Both the position numbers and the translations under genes were made by a program. This document shows, piece by piece, positions 8,337-16,941 of a DNA stretch of 64,000 nt (the stretch's first letter is position 1; each line of letters starts with the position of its first letter). The stretch lies in NCBI GenBank assembly GCA_052061695.1, contig JBPZEY010000004.1; one strand, given 5' to 3'. The notes beneath the pieces were generated by a model, which searched no databases, was not told the origin of the DNA, and saw only the letters and a list, made by a program, of their open reading frames with translations. The stretch comes from Alkalicoccus luteus (GTDB lineage Bacteria; Bacillota; Bacilli; Bacillales; Salisediminibacteriaceae).

Positions 8337-9700
8337 AACTTTCCTTACGAATTGCCCTGCTGTTTTTCTCCGCTATCCTGCTGCTTTTACTGATCATGGG
8401 CGCTGCCTTCTATGAACTTTCCAGGCAGTTTTATGAAGATCGTCTGCTTCATGATGTTTCAGATCGGATGACAGCCCACGGGCGGGTATTGGAACAGGAT
8501 GATCATGATGGAGCCTTTGCGCACATACAAACAATGGAGGAAGCACAGGGAGAAGTCGTGTTCGTTCAATTTTCAGCTGACGGAGAAGCCCTGAGAAGTT
8601 CAGACCGCCTTACTCCAGCTGATACAGCCAGGTATTGGGACTGGATTGAGCAATCCGACTCGGAAGCAGCTATCACGGAAGCTTCGACACATAATGAGCC
8701 GCACGTTTATGCATACCACGCGTTTGAAACGGATCGTGCCGAAGGATATCTTTTTGTTGATCAGGCTTCGGGAGAGTTTGCCGCTACGAGGGAAACCCTT
8801 ATTTATTTGACTGGCATCATCATGCTTCTCGGCCTGCTTCTTGCCGGAGGGTTAACGATCCTGTTAACTCGCTGGATTACCACTCCATTAAACCAAATAC
8901 GCTCTGTTTCGAGCCGCATCGCAAATGGTGACTTCACTTCTGAGCTGTCCTGGAAGCGCACGGATGAGATAGGGGATTTGAGCCGCAGCATTGATCAAAT
9001 GGCCGGACGCCTGGCAGCTTATCAGGCCTCCAGAAAACGGCTGCTCGCGAATATATCCCACGATTTGCGCACTCCGTTAACGTATGTAAAAGGCTACTCT
9101 TCCCTGCTCAAAGAAAAGCTTGCGGCAGATGAACGCAAACAGGCAGAGGTGATCCATCGGGAAGCTGCAAGGATGGAAAAGCTGGTTACAGATATTGTCG
9201 ACTTAACAAAAATGGAAGACGGCGCACTGTCTGTTAAGCCGGATACGATTCAACTTTGCTCGTTTTTACATGAAATCGCCCGGCATCATCAGCTTTTAGC
9301 CGAAGAAACCGGGCACCGTGTACACGTTATATGTCAGAAGGACAGTACCATATACGCCGACCCAGCCCGACTGGAGCAGGCACTGTTCAATCTGTTTCAA
9401 AATGCAGTCCGCTATACTCCCGCCGGCACGGCAATTACATGGGAGATCAACTGTGATGAAAACAGAAGCTTCATCCTGCTTCAAGACGAAGGACCGGGCA
9501 TCCAGCCTGAAAAACTCCCTCACATCTGGGATCGTTTTTACAGAGCAGATGAGGCGAGGAGCTCTGCAGTGCCTGGAAGCGGGCTGGGACTTGCGATTGT
9601 AAGACAAATCGTGCTGGCAAGCGGCGGACAAGTTGCTGCTGGTAATAGAAACGATCGAGGTGCATGGTTTCGTATAGAGCTGCCCTCTCTGACAAACTAA
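8333..9700 (+). CDS. sensor histidine kinase with HAMP domain
   Basis: 455 residues: membrane helix 8-28, an extracytoplasmic sensor of about 125 residues, a second helix at about 155-178, HAMP (180-233), the dimerisation domain with phosphoacceptor His243 in ISHDLRTPLT, and an ATPase domain with N box (FNLFQNAVRYTP), G1 box (DEGPGIQ) and G2 box (GSGLGLAIV). It starts within the stop of the response regulator gene (ATGA). The external loop is rich in Asp, Glu and His. The signal is unknown; envelope stress or metal would fit the upstream lipoprotein. Confidence 0.92.
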   Translation: MKLSLRIALLFFSAILLLLLIMGAAFYELSRQFYEDRLLHDVSDRMTAHGRVLEQDDHDGAFAHIQTMEEAQGEVVFVQFSADGEALRSSDRLTPADTARYWDWIEQSDSEAAITEASTHNEPHVYAYHAFETDRAEGYLFVDQASGEFAATRETLIYLTGIIMLLGLLLAGGLTILLTRWITTPLNQIRSVSSRIANGDFTSELSWKRTDEIGDLSRSIDQMAGRLAAYQASRKRLLANISHDLRTPLTYVKGYSSLLKEKLAADERKQAEVIHREAARMEKLVTDIVDLTKMEDGALSVKPDTIQLCSFLHEIARHHQLLAEETGHRVHVICQKDSTIYADPARLEQALFNLFQNAVRYTPAGTAITWEINCDENRSFILLQDEGPGIQPEKLPHIWDRFYRADEARSSAVPGSGLGLAIVRQIVLASGGQVAAGNRNDRGAWFRIELPSLTN

Positions 9701-9705
9701 TCCCG

Positions 9706-11178
9706 CTATTCTGCTGAGAGCCGTTCTACCGCTTCTTCCGCTGCAGCTGTTTCCCGGCCGATGCCTTCGTTTTGCTCGTGCAGCGCTTCAATGGAGGCGC
9801 TCACTTCCTCAACGGCGGCTGATGACTGCTCAATGCCGCCTGCAAGCCCGGCAGTCGACTGATTCATGGAGGAGGCCGCCTGCTGCACAGAAGCTGCACG
9901 TTCCGTGAGAGAGGCCGTCAGGGCCTTTAACTGATGAATACCGCGCTCCATTTTTGCAGAGGCCTGCAGCATCGACGCTGCGGCTTCATGTTGATTTCCG
10001 GCTGCTTCGCCGCTCCGCTTCATCTCATCGCGCGCATTGCCGTTCGCCTGTTCCAGCTCCTCAAGCACCCGAGTGATTCCTTCTGCTGCTTGACCGGATG
10101 TTTCTGCAAGCTTCCTTATTTCATCGGCTACGACAGCAAAACCGCGTCCTGCATCACCTGCACGCGCTGCTTCAATAGAAGCATTCAGCGCAAGCAGGTT
10201 CGTTTGTTCTCCGACCTTAATGATCGATGCTGAAAGGCTGTCTGCTTCATTAATTTTTGCCGTTACCCTTGCAAATTCCTCCTCCAGCCTTCCAAAGCGC
10301 TCATTCATTTCGACCGTTTCACCTTCCAGTTTTTCAAGCTCCGTTCGGAATGCCTGCGCCCCTTCTGCCATACTGTCTGCAGATGCTGACGCTTCCAGCA
10401 CCTCCTGCTGCATGCTGTCTGCCTCTCTTGCCGTACGCTCTGCTTCTTCAGATAATACCTGGACATCGCCATTTTGGGCTTCTGCTCCTTCTGCCAGCTC
10501 ATGAGCTGCGGCCGTCATTTCTTTGTAGGAGCTGATATTTTGCTGAACAGCTGCATTTGTCCCCGTTAGCGACTCACGAAGCGCCGCTGCCTGCTCCTGT
10601 AAAAACGCTGCTTTTTGTTCTTTGGCTTCCGTTTCCTGCTGAGATTCATCCAAAAGCTGTTCCAGCACGGCAGATTGGCGGCTGCCTATAAGAATAACGG
10701 CGCCTCCTAAAGCTCCCGCAAGCACGTATGTAAGCAAAATGGTCGGCAGGTTCGCACTGATCACCGCAGATTCCGCCGTACTGTAAAAAGCATTAATTAT
10801 CTGGCCAGCCAATCCAAGCACGAGAGCCGTAATCAGCACGTGCCGGTATAAATGCAGAACTGCCAAAATGAGCAGGAAATAGTAAATGACGGCAACCCCA
10901 ATTCCTCCTCCAAGCAGAAAAACGGCCGACGTCACGAATACATGCGCCGCAATGATCAGCAGCAGCGGCACCAGTTCCGGCTTACGCAGGAAATAGACGG
11001 CAGCCGCATAAAGCCCCCATAGTGCTGCAAACTGGATTCCGTAAACAAGCGCCGTCTGTCCGTCCCCGAGTATCAGGTTCATAAAACCGCCTGCTGCAAC
11101 AGTAACTGCAAAAAGACCGACAGCGAGCCTGTTTTTCGTCTGCAAATCCTTCTCCTTCATTTCAGTCACGATACTCAC
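9706..11178 (-). CDS. methyl-accepting chemotaxis-type protein, no HAMP
   Basis: 490 residues. The N-terminal 170 residues form about six membrane helices, with no periplasmic sensor and no HAMP, followed by a long cytoplasmic coiled coil. The hairpin tip that binds CheA and CheW reads GEQTNLLALNASIEAARAGD, with RGFAVVADEIRKLAE after it. Such receptors sense membrane or intracellular conditions. The GTG start has AAAGGGGA upstream. It is convergent with the kinase gene, with only five bases between the stops. Confidence 0.88.
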   Translation of the reverse strand: MSIVTEMKEKDLQTKNRLAVGLFAVTVAAGGFMNLILGDGQTALVYGIQFAALWGLYAAAVYFLRKPELVPLLLIIAAHVFVTSAVFLLGGGIGVAVIYYFLLILAVLHLYRHVLITALVLGLAGQIINAFYSTAESAVISANLPTILLTYVLAGALGGAVILIGSRQSAVLEQLLDESQQETEAKEQKAAFLQEQAAALRESLTGTNAAVQQNISSYKEMTAAAHELAEGAEAQNGDVQVLSEEAERTAREADSMQQEVLEASASADSMAEGAQAFRTELEKLEGETVEMNERFGRLEEEFARVTAKINEADSLSASIIKVGEQTNLLALNASIEAARAGDAGRGFAVVADEIRKLAETSGQAAEGITRVLEELEQANGNARDEMKRSGEAAGNQHEAAASMLQASAKMERGIHQLKALTASLTERAASVQQAASSMNQSTAGLAGGIEQSSAAVEEVSASIEALHEQNEGIGRETAAAEEAVERLSAE

Positions 11179-11262
11179 CGTTCAGACATCCCCTTTATCA
11201 ATACGTTTTTTCCATCATAAGAAATATATCGAACAATGCTGCCTGAATGTGAAGCGCTCACA

Positions 11263-11303
11263 CAAAAAAAGCCTGCTTCAGATGGTTTCTGAAGCAGCTT
11301 TTC
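11263..11303. terminator. bidirectional terminator
   Basis: AAAAAAGCCTGCTTCAGA and TCTGAAGCAGCTTTT form a long stem with one bulged base and a short loop, with an A-run and a T-run on either side. It closes the small membrane protein gene on the minus strand. Confidence 0.8.
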
Positions 11304-11305
11304 TG

Positions 11306-11650
11306 TTAAACAACAGCCGGAGCTATCAGGGCTGTCAAAAGCAGAATCCCAAATACGATCAAGGCGGCGATAGCGAGTATGCCGGGGATGCCGTCGAACG
11401 GTTTAGGTCCCTTCGACTCTGCAGATTTGCTGATAGTCGTATATGAATTTGGCGTGGATGTTCCGTAAACAGTAGGTTTGGCGCTTCCCGGTGAAGTAAA
11501 TAAGCGGATTACCACCGGAGCTGTCATCACCGCAACGGCTGCCAGCACAAGCAGAACGAATACCGTCATCGATCCGGTCAATGCTCCAATCCCTGCGGAT
11601 AATGCCGCTGCACCTGCTCCGGCAGCAGCCGCTTTAAGCCATTTCGCCAT
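11306..11650 (-). CDS. small membrane protein, unknown function
   Basis: 114 residues with a hydrophobic Ala/Gly-rich N-terminal segment (residues 7-50, one or two helices), a polar Ser/Thr/Pro linker (53-85) and a final membrane helix (88-112). AAAAGGAGG precedes the ATG. No family is recognised. It lies between the chemoreceptor and a GNAT gene on the same strand, and its own terminator follows directly. Confidence 0.65.
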   Translation of the reverse strand: MAKWLKAAAAGAGAAALSAGIGALTGSMTVFVLLVLAAVAVMTAPVVIRLFTSPGSAKPTVYGTSTPNSYTTISKSAESKGPKPFDGIPGILAIAALIVFGILLLTALIAPAVV

Positions 11651-11715
11651 GAGGAACCTCCTTTTATCTATGCTGAATTAGTAACCCATTCCCTGACTTG
11701 CATACATGTAACCTC

Positions 11716-12234
11716 TCAATCCACCTTTGCTTCCAAGCGGTTTTTATCTTTAATTGCTGAGGCCGGAAGGAGCATCGTGTAAAAGAGGGTGCCGCGGTTA
11801 GTGAATTCCTGATGCTTTTTAAAACCTACTTTTTCATACGTTTTTCGGGCCCTGACGTTAAAATCAGCAACAGAAAGACGGAGCATCCGGCAGTCGATCG
11901 CATTGCGTGCCCAGTGTACAACGTAAGCTGTAAAAGGGGCTCCGAGCTTTTTTCCAGTCAGACTAGGATTTAACCCAAGCCCAATGTCGACAGCCGGCTC
12001 GCTGTAAACGTTGCTCTTCAGTCCGCCCGGTACCTGCGCTTCGCGACCGAGACAGCAGAAGCCTATCAGGCTGCCGTCAACGTGCCTGATACTGAAATAG
12101 CTGCCGCCGAGAAGCGTTTCATAGGTCTCAGCAGTCGGCTCAAAACTGTAGCGTTCGTAAGGCGGGTCGTATATCCAGCTGCTGATTTCATCTGCGTCCT
12201 TTCTGCTCATTCGCTGCAGCGTCCACTGTTTCAC
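11716..12234 (-). CDS. GNAT family N-acetyltransferase
   Basis: 172 residues with the GNAT fold: beta strands around YFSIRHVDGSLIGFCCLG, an acetyl-CoA loop region in GLGLNPSLTGKKLGAPF and the C-terminal NVRARKTYEKVGFKKHQEF typical of RimJ/RimL-like enzymes. GGGGAG lies before the GTG at 12234. The acetyl acceptor is not predictable. Confidence 0.8.
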   Translation of the reverse strand: MKQWTLQRMSRKDADEISSWIYDPPYERYSFEPTAETYETLLGGSYFSIRHVDGSLIGFCCLGREAQVPGGLKSNVYSEPAVDIGLGLNPSLTGKKLGAPFTAYVVHWARNAIDCRMLRLSVADFNVRARKTYEKVGFKKHQEFTNRGTLFYTMLLPASAIKDKNRLEAKVD

Positions 12235-12427
12235 GACCGATCTCCCCTTCCGTTTTATCCTGCTAAAATAGTTCGGCAGAGAAGACTGTTTTCCTGCTGT
12301 TAAGGCTTAAATGTGAAGAAAAACGCAGATAAATCTTTCCAGCACTGCCAATTCGAAACGTAAGGGAGCCATGCGGTTTCGCACGTATGAAGTATACCTG
12401 TGACCTGAGCTTTATCTCAAATTCAAA

Positions 12428-12470
12428 ATGAAGAGCCTTCACCCCGCAACCGGGATGAAGGCTCTTGTTT
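12428..12470 (-). terminator. terminator of pepF
   Basis: AAGAGCCTTCA and TGAAGGCTCTT form an 11-bp stem around a GC-rich loop (CCCCGCAACCGGGA) immediately after the pepF stop. A T-rich stretch follows on the minus strand. Confidence 0.8.
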
Positions 12471-12478
12471 TAAAAAGA

Positions 12479-14284
12479 TTAAGATATTTCGAAGCTTTGC
12501 TCCAACTCATCGACGAGCGTGCCTACGTAGGCAACCGCTTCCTGAATCGGTTTTTTTGTAGTCATATCGACACCAGCGAGCTGCATCAGCTCCAGCGGCT
12601 TTTTCGTTCCGCCAGCTTTCAGCGCGGCGAGCCAGCGCTCCACAGCGGGCTCTCCCTCCTGCTGAATATGCTGAGCAGCGGCGGTCGACGCTGTCAGACC
12701 AGCAGAGTACGTATACGGATACAGTCCCATGTAGTAATGCGGCTGCTTCATCCACGTCAGACCTGCGTCTTCATCAATCTCTACATCCGGTCCCCAGAAC
12801 TGCTGCAGCGTATCGCGCTTTTCCCGATTGAGCACCTGGGCCGTGATCGCCTCTCCTTTTTCAGCGAGGGCATAAATACGACGCTGCAGCTCGCCTTCAA
12901 GAATGTGCGTGACAAAGTTATGGTAATACGTTCCGAGCGACTGCAGCACGACCCATCGGCGCATGCGCGTGTCGTTGGACTGATCGAGAATATGACGGCT
13001 TAAGAGCATTTCATTCATCGTCGACGGCGCTTCGATAAAGTAGAGCGACGGACGCGTATTGGAAATGCGCTGATAGCGGCCGGCCATGCTGAAGTGGCCT
13101 GCATGTCCAAGCTCGTGCGCAAGGGTAAATGCGTCACGCATATTATCATTCCACGTCACGAGAATGTACGGATGAACGCCGTACGGACTGGAGCAGAAGG
13201 CACCTGATCGCTTTCCGTGGTTATCGGCACGGTCGACCCAGCGCTCTTTCAATCCTTTTTCCATGAACTGCATGTATTCGTCTCCCATGATCTCAAGGGA
13301 TTTTAAGATCATATCCCCCGCTTCCTCATACGACATGTCCGGATCAAAATCCGGATCAAGCGGTGCCTTCAGATCGGCGTAGGTCATCTTCTCTAATCCC
13401 AGCATTTTCTTCTTCAAAGCGGCAAGACGGCGCATGTGCGGTGCCAGCTCCTCCTGAATGGTATCGAGCTGGCGGTGATACATGTCTTCAGTTACTTGCT
13501 GGCCGTGCAGCAGCATCTGCGTCACGGATTCATATCCGCGCAGCCTGGACTCTGTGATGGAGCGCGTGATTTCTGTCGCATAAGTAGCCGCGTACGTATT
13601 CTGGTAGGCGCGCAGGCCATCGGAAAATGCTTCGTAAGCGCTCCGGCGCACGTCGGTATCCGGATGCGATTCATAGCTTTCAAACGTATTAAATGTGAGC
13701 GGATACTCCGTGCCATCAGCCGTTTGAAATGAACGAAACGTCATATCCGATGTTTTGCTCCGCTCGTAAATCATAAAAGGCGCATCATGGACTTCACCGA
13801 AAGCAGCCAGAACGTTTTCAGTTTCTGCACTCAGCTGATACGGCTTTTCTTCCATAAGGTCCTTCAGCGTTTTATGGAAATCTTCCAGTCCCGGCTCCTC
13901 ATTCAGCCACTTCTCCAGCGTGTCAGGATCGAGCTCGAGAATCTCCGACTTGATGAACGACGTCGCCGCACCTGCCTCCGACCCGAGAGCTGCGATCCGG
14001 GCTGCATCTGCTTGATTCTCCGGATTGCCTCCGTCCGATGATTCCTTCAGCATCGCATATGTAAAAATACGCGTCAGCCGCTCTTCCAGCTTTTCCTTCG
14101 CTTCCAGCAGCTGCAAGAGCGTCGCAGCATCCTGTACACTCTTCCCTTTAAATGCTGCTACCTCTGCGAGTGCTTCCGGTACTTGTGCCACCTCACTGAG
14201 CCACGTGCTGCGGTCACTGAATAAATCAGTTAAGTCCCACGTTTCTTCTTCTGGTATTTGCGTTCTGTCGAGCGTTTCTTTCAT
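12479..14284 (-). CDS. pepF: oligoendopeptidase F (M3 family)
   Basis: A 601-residue cytoplasmic zinc metallopeptidase that degrades short peptides. The zinc motif HELGH is at residues 390-394 with a downstream Glu in FIEAPSTMNEML, and the N-terminal part starts RTQIPEEETWDLTDLF, standard for PepF. The length is the usual about 600. GGTGGAG precedes the ATG. In Bacillus, PepF has been linked to degradation of secreted signalling peptides when overproduced, which is worth remembering beside the pheromone-like gene at 30.6 kb. Confidence 0.95.
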   Translation of the reverse strand: MKETLDRTQIPEEETWDLTDLFSDRSTWLSEVAQVPEALAEVAAFKGKSVQDAATLLQLLEAKEKLEERLTRIFTYAMLKESSDGGNPENQADAARIAALGSEAGAATSFIKSEILELDPDTLEKWLNEEPGLEDFHKTLKDLMEEKPYQLSAETENVLAAFGEVHDAPFMIYERSKTSDMTFRSFQTADGTEYPLTFNTFESYESHPDTDVRRSAYEAFSDGLRAYQNTYAATYATEITRSITESRLRGYESVTQMLLHGQQVTEDMYHRQLDTIQEELAPHMRRLAALKKKMLGLEKMTYADLKAPLDPDFDPDMSYEEAGDMILKSLEIMGDEYMQFMEKGLKERWVDRADNHGKRSGAFCSSPYGVHPYILVTWNDNMRDAFTLAHELGHAGHFSMAGRYQRISNTRPSLYFIEAPSTMNEMLLSRHILDQSNDTRMRRWVVLQSLGTYYHNFVTHILEGELQRRIYALAEKGEAITAQVLNREKRDTLQQFWGPDVEIDEDAGLTWMKQPHYYMGLYPYTYSAGLTASTAAAQHIQQEGEPAVERWLAALKAGGTKKPLELMQLAGVDMTTKKPIQEAVAYVGTLVDELEQSFEIS

Positions 14285-14375
14285 CTTGTCATCTCCACCT
14301 TCCGTCTGAATATTTCGATTTTCGAAACATACCTTTATTGTACGTGATTTAATCGTTTATGAAAAGCCCTTCCAA

Positions 14376-14413
14376 AATGAAAAAGAAGGACCGCCGCGGG
14401 CCCTTCTGCTTTT
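14376..14413 (-). terminator. hairpin terminator after the transglycosylase gene
   Basis: On the minus strand AGAAGGGCC and GGTCCTTCT pair around a GC-rich loop and are followed by a T-rich run (TTTTTCATTTT), a few bases after the stop. Confidence 0.65.
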
Positions 14414-14417
14414 CTCA

Positions 14418-15098
14418 CTATGATACTCTGTCACTGCCACCTGCATATTCCGCTTCACGTTCTTCAAGATTGAAAAGCCGATATCCCTCTTCGTACGCTT
14501 CCTTATAGCTAAGTACATCGTCAACGTACCACTCAGCGCGATTATACTGATAAACCGCCTGTTCATAGTTGCCCTCATCTGCTCCGTTTCTCGCCAGATA
14601 GTAAGCCGCACTGTGCATCGCATCATGCAGATCAAACGGGTCTGCTTCTCCGTTTCCTTCTGCGTCCTGACCATAGCCGCCGTAAGCTTCAATCACCTCC
14701 GGGTCGGTTTTCTCTTCTTCTGGAATATCTCCTTCACCGAGCCCTTCACAGCTCGGATGACCCCATCCTGTCCAGGTACACGGCATGAACTGAAAATGCC
14801 CCTCCGCTCCAACCGGGCTCACGAGCGGATCCATTGTCGAAAAAATGGTCTCTACCCGATGAATAGCTGCGAGCAGCTCCCACGGAATGCTGTAGGCATC
14901 TGCTGCCTCCTGATAGGCTTCTATATATTCTTCCGGCACCTCTTCTGTTGCAATATAAATCGTACGCTGCTCTTCCGGTTCTGCCTCCTCTTCACCGTTT
15001 CGTTCATCAAACGAAACGACAAACAGCAGGATGAAAAAAATCGCTGCCGCACTGAGAGAAAAAGCGACTGCAGCACTCGTTTTGATCATTCGTTTCAT
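14418..15098 (-). CDS. lytic transglycosylase-like lysozyme-fold protein
   Basis: 226 residues with an N-terminal membrane anchor (residues 9-30), an acidic linker and an SLT/lysozyme-like domain: the catalytic Glu is probably in ELLAAIHRVETIF, followed by VSPVGAEGHFQFMPCTWTGW, which matches the GxxGxxQFMPxTW signature of peptidoglycan transglycosylases such as CwlT. The last part (SAAYYLARNG, QAVYQYNRAEWYV) completes the fold. It should cleave glycan strands outside the membrane. The Cys in FMPC and PSC could form a disulphide. Confidence 0.82.
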   Translation of the reverse strand: MKRMIKTSAAVAFSLSAAAIFFILLFVVSFDERNGEEEAEPEEQRTIYIATEEVPEEYIEAYQEAADAYSIPWELLAAIHRVETIFSTMDPLVSPVGAEGHFQFMPCTWTGWGHPSCEGLGEGDIPEEEKTDPEVIEAYGGYGQDAEGNGEADPFDLHDAMHSAAYYLARNGADEGNYEQAVYQYNRAEWYVDDVLSYKEAYEEGYRLFNLEEREAEYAGGSDRVS

Positions 15099-15331
15099 CG
15101 GCTTCCCCCGCTCCTTCTTTCTATCTGATAGTATACCTTATTATCGCGAAAAGCTCCTGCACAAACCTGGATAAATTCTCGTTCAATCTCAAATTGTGTA
15201 ACAGCCGTGCTACAAGCACGCCTTTCACTTCTCAGAATGATGACAGTTTCGTTATCATTCTGTAACGTTTCCCCATTTCTGGTGTTCAGGCAGTATGATA
15301 GAGGCAAATAGAGGTAAGCAGGTGAGATATC

Positions 15332-15730
15332 ATGAAACTGATCATCCTATTAATCGGTATGAGCGCAGCAATACTTGGATGCGGTTCAGAGTCCGTTTAC
15401 GATATTATCCCGGAGATCGAAGAAGATAATAAACTGCACGCGATCGTACTGATTGAAGACTCCAATGATCAGAACAATCACCCTTACTACAATGCTCTCC
15501 TTGAAGTAAACAATCTCGATATTATTCAGCCTCACATCGTGTCAGCATCTGACCATCCGGAAGTTCCGGATTATTTTCACGCTGATCACTTCCCGTGCCT
15601 CATTCTGTATGAGAATGGAGAAGTCGTGATGCACCTCGATGATGCTGCATCCATGGACGATATCGTTGACGAGTTGAATGGAAACGTTGACCGCTTTACA
15701 CGAAAAATGCTGGCAGAAGAAGACGTATAG
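15332..15730 (+). CDS. small lipoprotein, thioredoxin-like fold suspected
   Basis: 132 residues with a short signal and lipobox (ILGCG, Cys at residue 17). The segment DHFPCLILYENGEVVMHL resembles the C-terminal half of thioredoxin-fold proteins (cis-Pro strand then strand-turn-strand), but there is no CXXC, so a redox role is not supported. GGTGAG lies before the ATG. A terminator follows. The product is otherwise unrecognised. Confidence 0.6.
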   Translation: MKLIILLIGMSAAILGCGSESVYDIIPEIEEDNKLHAIVLIEDSNDQNNHPYYNALLEVNNLDIIQPHIVSASDHPEVPDYFHADHFPCLILYENGEVVMHLDDAASMDDIVDELNGNVDRFTRKMLAEEDV

Positions 15731-15737
15731 GATAGAG

Positions 15738-15781
15738 AAAGAGCTGTTCCCCGGGCCTCCCGGCAGAACAGCTCTTTTTGG
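15738..15781. terminator. shared terminator between convergent lipoprotein genes
   Basis: AAAGAGCTGTT (15738-15748) and AACAGCTCTTTTT (15767-15779) form an 11-bp stem with an inner CCGGG/CCCGG element, ending in T5. It serves the plus-strand gene and may also stop the minus-strand gene that ends at 15785. Confidence 0.85.
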
Positions 15782-15784
15782 TTA

Positions 15785-16519
15785 TTATTCGATTCCGACA
15801 AGTGTGCCGGTGCTGAATTCGAGGATAAATTCGTCCTCTTCCTCCGCTTCTACGTGCTGGCCATCGACCTCTGCCTCGATGTGCCATGCACCAGCTGTCT
15901 GGAACTCAGCTCCTGTTCCGGCTGACACAATTTCCTCTTCAACGGAATCAGCGTTCCAGCTGAGAACATCAGATCCATCTACGCTTATGTCAGAATCAGA
16001 TACGTCTCCGAACGATGGGAAGCGGCTTTCATCTTCCAGGTCGCCTTCGAGCTCATAAGAGAATGAAAGCAGCACACGCATATCCGACTCTTCTGCACCT
16101 GGGATCAGATAATGTCCTTCAGCTGTGCCGGATTCTTCTCCTTCTCCTTCATCCGGTGACTCGTCTTTCGGCAGCATGTCTGCGTCCCTTGCAGCAGCGA
16201 CTGCCGCAAAGTATTCTTCCAGTTCTTCCATAGAAGCTTCTGCACCGCCGTCCCCTTCACCGACCGTCACATCAATATCGTATTCGGAAGCAAGATCTTC
16301 AATGTCACCGCCGTCCTCCGCTTCTTCGTCGTTATCATCAGCGTTGTTAACATCATCCGCTTCGTCATTTTCTTCTGCGTTATTCTCTTCCGCTGCGTTG
16401 TTTTCCGGGGCATTGTTGTCTGCACCCTCGTTTTCCGCACCATTATTTTCTGCGTTGCCGCAAGCAGCCAGTACAAGCGACGCTGTAACCGCACCTGTCA
16501 ATGCAATTGATTTTTTCAT
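15785..16519 (-). CDS. acidic lipoprotein, unknown function
   Basis: 244 residues from the ATG at 16519, which has AAGGGTGAG eight bases upstream. A lipobox (VLAACG) is followed by about 60 residues of low-complexity Asn, Asp, Glu and Ala, then a folded-looking acidic domain (about 80-244) with predicted beta strands (GAWHIEAEVDGQHVEAE). The extreme acidity fits a surface protein of a salt-adapted organism. No family is recognised. Confidence 0.65.
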   Translation of the reverse strand: MKKSIALTGAVTASLVLAACGNAENNGAENEGADNNAPENNAAEENNAEENDEADDVNNADDNDEEAEDGGDIEDLASEYDIDVTVGEGDGGAEASMEELEEYFAAVAAARDADMLPKDESPDEGEGEESGTAEGHYLIPGAEESDMRVLLSFSYELEGDLEDESRFPSFGDVSDSDISVDGSDVLSWNADSVEEEIVSAGTGAEFQTAGAWHIEAEVDGQHVEAEEEDEFILEFSTGTLVGIE

Positions 16520-16621
16520 GTTTTGACTCACCCTTTTTGTCTGTATTAGTCATTCATCCTGCACACTACCCGATTCGGCAGGCTTTTCATGTCAAACTAC
16601 ACTATAAAACTCTAAAAGATT

Positions 16622-16780
16622 CTATAACCCCTTTCGATCCAGAAAAAACAATATCGCTGCACAAAACAGCATGGCTACACCTAATGTCAGCAGCAGTCCG
16701 TCCTCCCGGAACGCTGACCCTGCGAATCCAGCTGCAGCTGCCAGCAGAGACGCAATCCATCCAATTCTATACACAAGCAT
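16622..16780 (-). CDS. 52-residue small membrane protein
   Basis: This short reading frame begins MLVYRIGWIASLLAAAA after AGGAGG (11 bases spacing) and ends FFLDRKGL. It has two hydrophobic helices (about residues 5-22 and 28-47) joined by a charged turn (FREDG). The surrounding 400 bases hold no other gene. It diverges from the GltS-type transporter gene downstream. The evidence is the ribosome binding site plus a sensible two-helix topology; no homologue is recognised. Confidence 0.5.
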   Translation of the reverse strand: MLVYRIGWIASLLAAAAGFAGSAFREDGLLLTLGVAMLFCAAILFFLDRKGL

Positions 16781-16941
16781 AGCGGCAGCACCTCCTACGT
16801 ACCTGTACCCGTTTTTATCAAGGTATCATCTAGCTGCATATGACAACCTGCTAAATATTTCACATTTTCCCATATCTATTTTCCCACATCACGGGTATAG
16901 CCAAGTGAAGGACTACATAATATGGAAAGGAAGTGCCTGCC

